Shown here piece after piece: positions 1-6,548 of a stretch of DNA of 12,981 bases. Location of the stretch: contig CAMPIC010000025.1 in NCBI GenBank assembly GCA_946886185.1, positions 1-12,981 of the forward strand, given 5' to 3'. The notes beneath the pieces are model-generated. The model ran no database searches. It worked only from the letters and a program-made list of their open reading frames with translations, and had not been told where the DNA came from. The number at the start of each line of letters is the position of its first letter. Position 1 is the stretch's first letter. Made by a program: the position numbers and the translations under genes. This DNA comes from an uncultured bacterium (GTDB taxonomy: Bacteria > Eisenbacteria > RBG-16-71-46 > CAIMUX01).

Positions 1-1082
1 GCACGCGGTGGATCGTAGAAGGCGGCTCCGTTCTCCGTGATGTAGAGCGGAACCGAGCCGCAGCGCCCAGCCAACTCGACCAGAAGCATCTCGAGCGATG
101 CGGGATGCACTTCCCAGTCGGTCGTCATGTGCGTCGCGTGCGGCTGGGGCACGCGCCGTGCGCGCGTCGGATAGGCGTCGTCGTCGTGACGGACCACGTT
201 TCTGGTGTAGTAGTTCACTCCCAGAAAATCGAGCGGAGCTCGAGCGAACGACAGGTCGGCATCCGCATGGGGCCACGCATCGCCGAAGATCTCCGGCAAA
301 CGCTCCGGATACCGTCCCAGCAAAATCGGATCGAGGAAAAGCCGGTTCATGTAGTGATCGGCGCGTTCGGTCGCCGCCCGATCTTCGGGAGAGTCGCTCG
401 CGGGATGCTTCGGCTCCAAGTTCAACACCAGCCCGACCTGCGAGGCGCCGTTCGCCCGGAGCGCGTCCATACCCGATGCGTGCGCGCGCAGAAGCTGGTG
501 CACCACGATCGGAAACTCGTAGCGCGAGCGATGACCGGGAGCGTGGACGCCGAAGAGATATCCACCATCCGCGACCACCCACGGCTCGTTGATGGTGGCC
601 CAGAGCGAGACGCGATCTCCCAACGCACGCGCGACGAGGGCGGCATATTCGGCGAACCAGCCCGCGATGTCCGGATTGAGCCAGCCCCCCCGGTCGTCCA
701 ACGCCGCGGGAAGGTCCCAGTGGTAGAGCGTGGCGCACGGAACGATTCCACGGCTGCGGAGCCCATCGACCAGACGCGCGTAGAAGTCCAACCCCGCTTG
801 GTTGACGCGACCTCGTCCCTCGGGAAAGACTCGCGACCAGGAGATGCTGAATCGATACGCGCCCAGTCCGAGCTGCTTCATCAGATCGAGATCCTGCTCG
901 AGCCGGCGATAGTGATCGCACGCGACATCGCCGGTCTGGTTCTCGAAAGTGCATCCGGGAGTGTGAGAAAAGCGGTGCCAATTGCTCGGTCCCGCCCCGT
1001 CCGCCAGCGGAGATCCCTCGATCTGGTAGGCGGAGGTGGCTGCGCCCCATAAGAACCCGTCTGGAAATCGTCCGCTGTTCAT
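1..1082 (-). CDS. GH1 family beta-glucosidase (3' end missing)
   Basis: Hydrolyses terminal beta-linked glucose (or a similar sugar) from short beta-glucosides, probably in the cytoplasm as no signal peptide is seen. The 360 visible codons start MNSGRFPDGFLWGAATSAYQ, the typical GH1 N-terminus, and include YRFSISWSR (residues 76-84), TLYHWDLP (118-125), TINEPW with the acid/base Glu at 166, FLGVNYYTR (287-294) and YITENG with the nucleophile Glu at 350. Both catalytic residues are present. GH1 enzymes are usually about 440-470 residues, so roughly the last 90-100 residues lie beyond the left edge. The start ATG (1082-1080) overlaps the stop of the GH94 gene by 4 bp (ATGA); no good Shine-Dalgarno is visible, so translational coupling is likely. 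Next to a GH94 phosphorylase it probably cleaves the disaccharide or short oligosaccharide left after phosphorolysis. The GH1 family is certain; the exact glycoside is not determined by the sequence. Confidence 0.96.
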   Translation of the reverse strand, partial: MNSGRFPDGFLWGAATSAYQIEGSPLADGAGPSNWHRFSHTPGCTFENQTGDVACDHYRRLEQDLDLMKQLGLGAYRFSISWSRVFPEGRGRVNQAGLDFYARLVDGLRSRGIVPCATLYHWDLPAALDDRGGWLNPDIAGWFAEYAALVARALGDRVSLWATINEPWVVADGGYLFGVHAPGHRSRYEFPIVVHQLLRAHASGMDALRANGASQVGLVLNLEPKHPASDSPEDRAATERADHYMNRLFLDPILLGRYPERLPEIFGDAWPHADADLSFARAPLDFLGVNYYTRNVVRHDDDAYPTRARRVPQPHATHMTTDWEVHPASLEMLLVELAGRCGSVPLYITENGAAFYDPPR

Positions 1083-4000
1083 GGCTTTGCTGGACCCAGG
1101 TCGATCATGATCTCGTGAGTGTTTCCATCGTCACGCAGCTCGATGACTGCGGCGCCGTCCTCGATGCGGGCAGAGAGGGTCGCACACTCGACTGCGGCGA
1201 CTGTCTCGCTGCAATGACCCGGGTTGCGCACATGGATCTGATACGTCGTGGAACGTCCCATGGGCTGATACCGGAGACGGAATCCCGGCCACTCGTCCGG
1301 GATGACGGGCCGCACGTGAATGCTCTTGCCCTCGACGATCCGGAATCCGAGCACCGACTCGATCGCGACTCGATACATCCAGCCGGAAGCGCCGGTGTAC
1401 CAGGACCATCCCCCTCGTCCAACATGCGGATCGGCCCCATAGACATCGGCGGCGACGACATAGGGCTCGAGCTGATGTCGCTCCACGTCCTCCTCGTTCG
1501 CTGACAGAAGGATCGGATTGATCATCTCGAGAAGCCGCGCGGCGCGGTCCCGCCGCCCGAGCCTGGCCATGGCGTCGATAACCCAAAGGGCGGCATGGGT
1601 ATACTGCCCGCCGTTCTCGCGCACGCCCGCGACGTATCCTTTTATATAGCCGGGATCGCGGATGGAATCGACGAACGGGGGCGTGAGCAGCCGGATGAGC
1701 CGGTCCTCCTCGGAGATCAACTCACGTTCCACCGCGTCCATTGCGCTCTCGGCGCGTTCGGGCGGCGCAACGTGCGAAATCACGCTCCATGCCTGGGCGA
1801 GCGCGTCGATGCGGCATTCATCGCTGTCTCTCGATCCGAGAGGCGATCCGTCATCGTAGTACCCGCGTCGATACCACTCTCCGTCCCATCCCGCGTCGTT
1901 GAGAGCACCCGCAAGCAGAGCGCCGTGATCCACGTAGCGTTGTTCCCGGTTCGCATCCCCTCGCTCGCGGATGTAGGGGAGGAAGGCGTCGATCGTGGCG
2001 ATGAGGAAGAATCCCATCCAGACGCTTTCGCCGCGACCCTCGATGCCGACTCGGTTCATGCCGTCGTTCCAGTCGCCTCCTCCGAACAGCGGCAAGCCGT
2101 GCGATCCAAGATGAAGCGAGCGGTCGAGGGCGAGGCAGCAATGCTCGTACAGATCGGCCGCGATTGGAGCGGCGGAGGGCTGGAGGAACCGTTCCGCCTC
2201 GCCCGGTTCCAACGATGGCGCCTCCAGGAACGGGAGTTGTTCGTCGAGAACGGCGCGGTCCCCGGTGGCGCGCAGATACGACGCGGTGAGGAACGGCAGC
2301 CAGAGCAGATCGTCGACGAACCGGGTGCGAATCCCGATGCTGGACGGCGGATGCCACCAGTGAAGGACGTCTCCCTCCACGAACTGGTGGCTCGCATGCA
2401 GGAGGATCTGCTCGCGTGTCTTCGCCGGATCGAGATAGACGAGCGAAGCGGCATCCTGAAGTTGATCGCGGAATCCGAACGCGCCGCCCGATTGGTAAAA
2501 GGCGGACCGTCCCCAGATCCTGCAGGAGAGCGTTTGATACGGAAGCCACCCGTTGACCATCACGTCGATCGCGCGCGACGGAGTCGCCACCTGCAGCACC
2601 GAGAACAACGATTGCCAACTCGCGCGGCTCTTCTCCCACTCGGAGATGCGATCGGCGGAGCTTCCGGCTCCTGGTACGAGACCCGGCGCGCGCGTGGCGA
2701 GTGTGCGCGCTTCCTCGCGATCCCTCCCGGCTCCCAGGAAGAAACAGATCTCGCGCATGCTGTCCGGCTCGAGCGTCAAATCGACACGCTGCGCGAAGCA
2801 GGGATCGAGGTGCGGCCCCACCGCTTGGTCCAACCGGCCGCCTGGGACGAGCTGTGCAGGCATTCTGACATCGAGCGCCGGACCGAGCAGGGAAGCGCGA
2901 TCGGTGGTGAAGCTCGAAGTCCGCGCATCGCTCGGAATCACCGCAGTCGCGAACGCCACGGAGTCGGAAAGCGGACCGGAGTGCGGATTCCACGCCAGCA
3001 ACGCACTCGATTCCGCATCGGCTTCCGCGACGACGAAACGAGCGCGACCGTTCCGAGCCGATCCGAGAACGAGTCGAGAATAGGCGACGAGGGACAGCCT
3101 GCGCGGTTTAGGCCCGGGATTGTGCAAGCGAACGCGGGTAATGCGGACCGGCTCGTCCGCCGGGACGGAGACCACGGCTTCTGTGACGATGCCTCCCGCG
3201 TCATGACGCACCTTCGTGTACCCGAAACCATGCCGCACTTCGTACGGCACCGGCTCCGGGATCGGTCCTGGGAACACGCTCCAGATGCGGCCGCCTTCTT
3301 CATCGAGCAGGTAGAACGCTTCTTCATGTGGATCGAGGAGAGGATCGTTGCTCCACGGGGTGAGCCGGTGCTCGCGGCTGTTCTCGAACCACGCGCACCC
3401 GGCGCCGGTCTCGCTCACGATGCATCCGAATCGGGGATTCGCGATGATGTTCACCCACGGTCGCGGCGGCAGCGCCAGTCCGCGCCCGGCCGGCGTCAAC
3501 CGGATCACATACTCGCTCCCATCTCGATCGAACCCACCGGTCCCATTGTCGAACTCGAGCTCCCCGGAGCTGGATTGCGTGTCGCCGTGGCCCGGAGGGA
3601 AGGTCCCCGTCCCACTGTAATCCGTCGTGGCCAACTGGACCGGATGTCGCGTCGCATCGATCCGGTGAACCGGTGTGGCCGAGGAATCCACGAGGATCGG
3701 TCCCACGACGTTCGGCGCGGCGGACAGCTCCCAGCGGCTGAGGTCCCCGAGAAGTGTCTTCCCCTCCACGGAGAGCTGGTCATGACCGACGATCTGCACG
3801 AGGTCGGAAGGCATTCGCTCGATCCACTCGGCCGACTGCCGGCCGCACGCGTCGACCTCGTCTCCGAGCACGACCACCCGAATCGGCAATCCGAGCTCGT
3901 GCCAGTAGCGCGACGCGAGGCGGAACAGCTCCAACAACTCCGGCTTGACGCTCGGGTCGAGCAACACGAAAGGCACTCGGGCGTCTAGGCCCAGCGCCTG

Positions 4001-5218
4001 CACCTCCGACCACGCCGAAGCGGACGCGGCGACCGGTGCGTTTCGCGCCCGGGCGAGCTCGCGATTTCCGCGCAGAATCGCGGCGCCGAGCGACTCCATC
4101 GCGCGCGCGTCGTCCGCCGAGATTCCCAGACGATCGAGCCGTTCCCGCGTCGCGGTCCTCGCGTGGATCAATGCGGACTCGACCCGCGAGAAGTCCTGCC
4201 AACGCGCGAGATGCTGCCAGGCGGCGATGGAATTGGGAGCGACCGCGATCAGAAACGCACACGCCGTCTCCTGTCCCGCGGGCACATCGATCGTCAGCTG
4301 GAGCGCGAGCACCGGATCGAGCGTGTTGCCGGACGTACCTCGAAGCACGCACCTGCGCTCCTCGCCCGCGAACGGCAGGGATCTGCCCCAAAGAATGCTG
4401 CGGTCGGTTTCGCACCAGCTGGTCGCGCGGGGGGGAACTTGACGCTCACGACCGAACGATGGTGGCTGGGCCATGCTGAACACATGAACCATCACTGGAT
4501 GCGATTCCTGCGAAGAACGTGCGCGGCGCCGGACGAGCACGCCATGAAGCGCATCGTTTCGCTCCGTCTGGAGAAACAACTTGGAGAAGACCGGATGGCT
4601 GTCGAATGCATCCGGATGATCGAACGCGACGTCGACGACGGTGGTGATGCGAAGTCGGCGAGGCGCGGTGGACTCCGGAGGCGCGGTGGACTCCGGAGGA
4701 ATCTGGACGGGAACCTGCGTCTCCGCACGATGTCGGGGAGGCGCGCTCGTCTCCGCAGCAGCTTGGCCGGGAACGTGCGTCTCCGTGTCAACTCGAGGCG
4801 GCACGTTCGTTCCCCAACGAATCCGCAGAACGAAGAGCTCGGTCGCCTCGTTCGGAACCACCACCGTCTCGGTCCGAATCTCGAAGCCGTTCCAGCTCCC
4901 CGCCGACTCGCTCCGCCCCGGCAGCCAGTCCGACGCGCGAAGCGGCCCCCGCGCGAGATCGGTGATCCAAGCGCGCGCCCCGGAGCTCGCATCCTCCAGG
5001 AGCACATCGAATCCGCGTCCCGTCCCCGCGAGACCCGGGATCAGCCGATACGCTCCGTGCGTCGAGCTCCCGTTTCCCTCGCTGTCGAGGAGTACGCGAT
5101 AGCCGTCATGGGCGAGGATGCGGGTCGGGCGCTCCAAAGCGGGATAGAACGACTGGCGGAGAGAAGATCCGCGTTGCACCGCTTGCGTCATGCCGACGGT
5201 CCGCGTCACGTCCACCAT
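1079..5218 (-). CDS. GH94 enzyme of the NdvB/ChvB C-terminal type; probable 1,2-beta-oligoglucan (or other beta-glucan) phosphorylase
   Basis: About 1379 residues from the ATG at 5218. GH94 enzymes phosphorolyse beta-glucosides to sugar 1-phosphate; no signal peptide is seen, so cytoplasmic. Order of parts: a beta-sandwich-like region (about 30-350) with HPVFSKLFLQTE; a linker containing GLDARVPFVLL and DLVQIVGHDQLS, as in the region before GH94 in cyclic beta-1,2-glucan synthase; the GH94 N-domain with FDNGTGGF (556-563), PWVNIIANP and LTPWSNDP; an (alpha/alpha)6 barrel with GGGDWNDGMN (general-acid Asp in DWND, 1049-1052), QYTHAALW (His1208) and WYTGASGW (Thr1275), the phosphate-site motifs of GH94. 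The glycosyltransferase and membrane parts of the synthase are absent. Characterised 1,2-beta-oligoglucan phosphorylases are about 1100 residues, so this is long; part of the excess is a repeat insert (residues 137-186). Start is uncertain: TTG at 5323 overlaps the operator, ATG 5191 is possible, and none has a clear Shine-Dalgarno. Overlaps the GH1 gene by 4 bp. Family firm; substrate inferred. Confidence 0.88.
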   Translation of the reverse strand: MVDVTRTVGMTQAVQRGSSLRQSFYPALERPTRILAHDGYRVLLDSEGNGSSTHGAYRLIPGLAGTGRGFDVLLEDASSGARAWITDLARGPLRASDWLPGRSESAGSWNGFEIRTETVVVPNEATELFVLRIRWGTNVPPRVDTETHVPGQAAAETSAPPRHRAETQVPVQIPPESTAPPESTAPRRLRITTVVDVAFDHPDAFDSHPVFSKLFLQTERNDALHGVLVRRRARSSQESHPVMVHVFSMAQPPSFGRERQVPPRATSWCETDRSILWGRSLPFAGEERRCVLRGTSGNTLDPVLALQLTIDVPAGQETACAFLIAVAPNSIAAWQHLARWQDFSRVESALIHARTATRERLDRLGISADDARAMESLGAAILRGNRELARARNAPVAASASAWSEVQALGLDARVPFVLLDPSVKPELLELFRLASRYWHELGLPIRVVVLGDEVDACGRQSAEWIERMPSDLVQIVGHDQLSVEGKTLLGDLSRWELSAAPNVVGPILVDSSATPVHRIDATRHPVQLATTDYSGTGTFPPGHGDTQSSSGELEFDNGTGGFDRDGSEYVIRLTPAGRGLALPPRPWVNIIANPRFGCIVSETGAGCAWFENSREHRLTPWSNDPLLDPHEEAFYLLDEEGGRIWSVFPGPIPEPVPYEVRHGFGYTKVRHDAGGIVTEAVVSVPADEPVRITRVRLHNPGPKPRRLSLVAYSRLVLGSARNGRARFVVAEADAESSALLAWNPHSGPLSDSVAFATAVIPSDARTSSFTTDRASLLGPALDVRMPAQLVPGGRLDQAVGPHLDPCFAQRVDLTLEPDSMREICFFLGAGRDREEARTLATRAPGLVPGAGSSADRISEWEKSRASWQSLFSVLQVATPSRAIDVMVNGWLPYQTLSCRIWGRSAFYQSGGAFGFRDQLQDAASLVYLDPAKTREQILLHASHQFVEGDVLHWWHPPSSIGIRTRFVDDLLWLPFLTASYLRATGDRAVLDEQLPFLEAPSLEPGEAERFLQPSAAPIAADLYEHCCLALDRSLHLGSHGLPLFGGGDWNDGMNRVGIEGRGESVWMGFFLIATIDAFLPYIRERGDANREQRYVDHGALLAGALNDAGWDGEWYRRGYYDDGSPLGSRDSDECRIDALAQAWSVISHVAPPERAESAMDAVERELISEEDRLIRLLTPPFVDSIRDPGYIKGYVAGVRENGGQYTHAALWVIDAMARLGRRDRAARLLEMINPILLSANEEDVERHQLEPYVVAADVYGADPHVGRGGWSWYTGASGWMYRVAIESVLGFRIVEGKSIHVRPVIPDEWPGFRLRYQPMGRSTTYQIHVRNPGHCSETVAAVECATLSARIEDGAAVIELRDDGNTHEIMIDLGPAKP
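4661..4810 (-). repeat. Coding minisatellite: four decapeptide (30-nt) units plus a duplicated 18-nt unit
   Basis: Inside the GH94 gene, the reverse strand reads four consecutive 10-residue units: TNVPPRVDTE, THVPGQAAAE, TSAPPRHRAE and TQVPVQIPPE. They are followed by STAPPE and STAP. The consensus is T-x-(V/A)-P-x5-E, and each DNA unit ends in GGAG. The last part is an exact tandem 18-bp duplication (plus strand 4661-4678 and 4679-4696). The tract sits between LFVLRIRWG and RRLRITTVVDVAF, two adjacent strands of the first beta-sandwich that in NdvB-type proteins are joined by a short turn. It is therefore a roughly 50-residue Pro/Thr/Glu-rich loop insertion. It keeps the reading frame. Confidence 0.85.
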
Positions 5219-5318
5219 CCTACGGATCGGGTCTCGATGAGCCGGCTCCCGCGGAACGGAAGCAGCACACCCTCGAGCACGGCGGGAGGTCACGAGCTTG
5301 ACGAACCGATCCCTTTTG

Positions 5319-5332
5319 TGCAAACGTTTTCA
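5319..5332. promoter_or_regulatory. Predicted LacI-family operator in the divergent intergenic region
   Basis: The 14-mer TGCAAACGTTTTCA is a CG-centred inverted repeat with five of six half-site positions matching. It fits the degenerate catabolite-repressor type consensus TGNAANCGNTNNCA. The adjacent repressor has the recognition-helix residues PATVSRVLNG and a hinge ARSL leucine, which in this family goes with a central CG step. Placed between the GH94 gene and the repressor gene, it could control both transcription units. Promoter hexamers could not be assigned convincingly on either strand. Confidence 0.7.
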
Positions 5333-5411
5333 TGCTCGTTGCGACTAGGACGGTCGTGGGACAGCCTGTTGAAGTCGCATGGATGCGGCTGGTGTGGGCT
5401 CGGCGCGGCAA

Positions 5412-5419
5412 AGAGGTGG
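5412..5419 (+). promoter_or_regulatory. Ribosome binding site that decides the LacI-family start
   Basis: AGAGGTGG lies 4 nt before the ATG at 5424, where the protein begins MATIRDVARA, the normal start of LacI-family proteins. An in-frame ATG at 5379 has no such site and would add 15 residues unlike the family. Confidence 0.8.
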
Positions 5420-5423
5420 CAGT

Positions 5424-6548
5424 ATGGCCACGATTCGGGACGTAGCGCGGGCCGCTGACGTGTCGCCCGCCACCGTGTCGCGAGTCCTCAACGGGACCGC
5501 CAAGGTGAGCGACGAGACCAATCGCCGGGTCGCGGAAGCCGCCCGAGCGCTCGACTACTGGCCCAACGGCGCCGCCCGCAGTTTGATCCGCAGCCACACG
5601 CACACCATCGGCGTCCTCCTTCCCGACATGTTTGGAGAGTTCTTCTCGGAAGTGCTGCGCGGGATCGACCAGGCCGTTCGCAATGCCGGTCTGCAGGTTC
5701 TTCTCTCCAGCTCTCAATCCACCGCCGAGGGTCTCCTCTCCGCGGCGCGGGCCATGACCGGCCGAGTCGAAGGATTCCTCATCATGGCGCCGGACGAATC
5801 GGCGGAGGCATCGGTGGACCGGATACGCAAACGGTTTCCTGTCGTCGTCCTGAACCCCCGTCCCAGTTCCGCAGCGACCGCTTCTGTTTCGATCGCGAAC
5901 TACGAAGGCGCGGTGGCCGCAGTGTCCCACCTGGCGAGACTGGGCCATCGCAGGATCGCCACGGTCTCCGGTCCGGTGGGAAACGCCGACAGCGACGCGA
6001 GACGGCGCGGGTACGAAGTGGCTCTCTCCGCGCATGGTCTCGTCCTCGATCCAAGCATGTGCGTACGGGGAGCGTTCACCGAGTCGTCCGGTTATGAGGC
6101 AGGCGGCTGGCTTCTCCGGCAATCTCCCACTCCGACCGCGATCTTCGCCGCCAACGACGGCATGGCGATCGGATTGATCAGCCGGCTCAACGAAGCTGGG
6201 ATTCGCGTTCCCGAAGACATCGCGGTGATGGGATTCGACGACATTCCGACCGCCCGCTACCTTGCGCCGCCGCTCTCGACGGTGCGTGTCGATGCGCATG
6301 GCCTGGGAGCGCGCGCGGTCGCGTGCCTGCTCGACCTGCTCGCGTCGGAAGACAAGGGCCGGGAGATTCGGTGCACGATCCCGTGGGATCTCGTCATTCG
6401 CAGATCGTGCGGCGCACTCGACGTTCCGAAAGGCGCCCCGCCCCTCTTGAATCACGGTCGGTACGAACGCTCGCGGGGAGCGAGCCCAAAATCCTCTGAA
6501 GTGAAAGCAACACGCGTGCAGAGCTGCAGCTCGAGGGAGGAATCATGA
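5424..6548 (+). CDS. LacI-family transcriptional repressor
   Basis: A 374-residue DNA-binding regulator, probably a sugar-responsive repressor of this locus. The N-terminal helix-turn-helix ATIRDVARAADVSPATVSRV (residues 2-21) is followed by the hinge helix with NGAARSL (48-54) and then a periplasmic-binding-protein-like effector domain (about 60-328), with TIGVLLPDMFGEFF, GHRRIATVSGP, FAANDGMAIG and VMGFDDIP. LacI proteins normally end near the equivalent of IRRSCG (325-330); about 44 further residues, rich in Ser, Arg and Lys, continue to a stop that overlaps the next gene by 4 bp (ATGA). This tail may simply be former spacer DNA that happens to be open. The gene is transcribed away from the GH94/GH1 pair, with a matching operator between them, and probably heads an operon with the secreted CBM9 gene. 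The inducer is unknown; a beta-glucan oligosaccharide or its breakdown product is inferred from the neighbours. Confidence 0.96.
   Translation: MATIRDVARAADVSPATVSRVLNGTAKVSDETNRRVAEAARALDYWPNGAARSLIRSHTHTIGVLLPDMFGEFFSEVLRGIDQAVRNAGLQVLLSSSQSTAEGLLSAARAMTGRVEGFLIMAPDESAEASVDRIRKRFPVVVLNPRPSSAATASVSIANYEGAVAAVSHLARLGHRRIATVSGPVGNADSDARRRGYEVALSAHGLVLDPSMCVRGAFTESSGYEAGGWLLRQSPTPTAIFAANDGMAIGLISRLNEAGIRVPEDIAVMGFDDIPTARYLAPPLSTVRVDAHGLGARAVACLLDLLASEDKGREIRCTIPWDLVIRRSCGALDVPKGAPPLLNHGRYERSRGASPKSSEVKATRVQSCSSREES
6469..6485 (+). other. Small hairpin inside the 3' tail of the repressor gene
   Basis: GCTCGC (6469-6474) and GCGAGC (6480-6485) are perfect complements around a 5-nt loop GGGGA. 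There is no T run after it, so it is not a canonical terminator. It lies in the non-conserved tail of the LacI gene, 59 nt before the next start codon, where an RNA structure could affect the balance between the repressor and the downstream genes. Chance is possible in GC-rich DNA. Confidence 0.4.
6521..6532. promoter_or_regulatory. Perfect 12-bp palindrome just before the ribosome binding site of the CBM9 gene
   Basis: GAGCTGCAGCTC is its own reverse complement and ends one base before the Shine-Dalgarno stretch AGGGAGG (6534-6540). It is GC-centred, unlike the predicted LacI operator, so it is not an obvious second site for that repressor. It may be a protein-binding site, or chance. Confidence 0.35.

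Noticed and set aside
1595..3988. Long plus-strand open frame opposite the GH94 gene (797 codons)
   Set aside because: It is antisense to a gene with clear family motifs along this whole stretch; its translation is Arg/Pro-rich and low in recognisable motifs. A GC-rich codon-bias shadow.
4429..4436. Run of seven G (seven C on the coding strand) in the GH94 gene as a frameshift or phase-variation site
   Set aside because: The frame is intact on both sides with family-like sequence, and runs of seven are expected in DNA this GC-rich; a similar run in the GH1 gene near 687-693 is likewise in frame.
5379..5423. Upstream ATG at 5379 as the repressor start
   Set aside because: No Shine-Dalgarno, and the added residues precede the usual family N-terminus; ATG 5424 has AGAGGTGG at good spacing.
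5824..5839. AAACGGTTT inverted repeat inside the repressor gene as an internal operator
   Set aside because: The spacing is odd-centred, unlike the intergenic site, and it lies in conserved coding sequence; likely chance.
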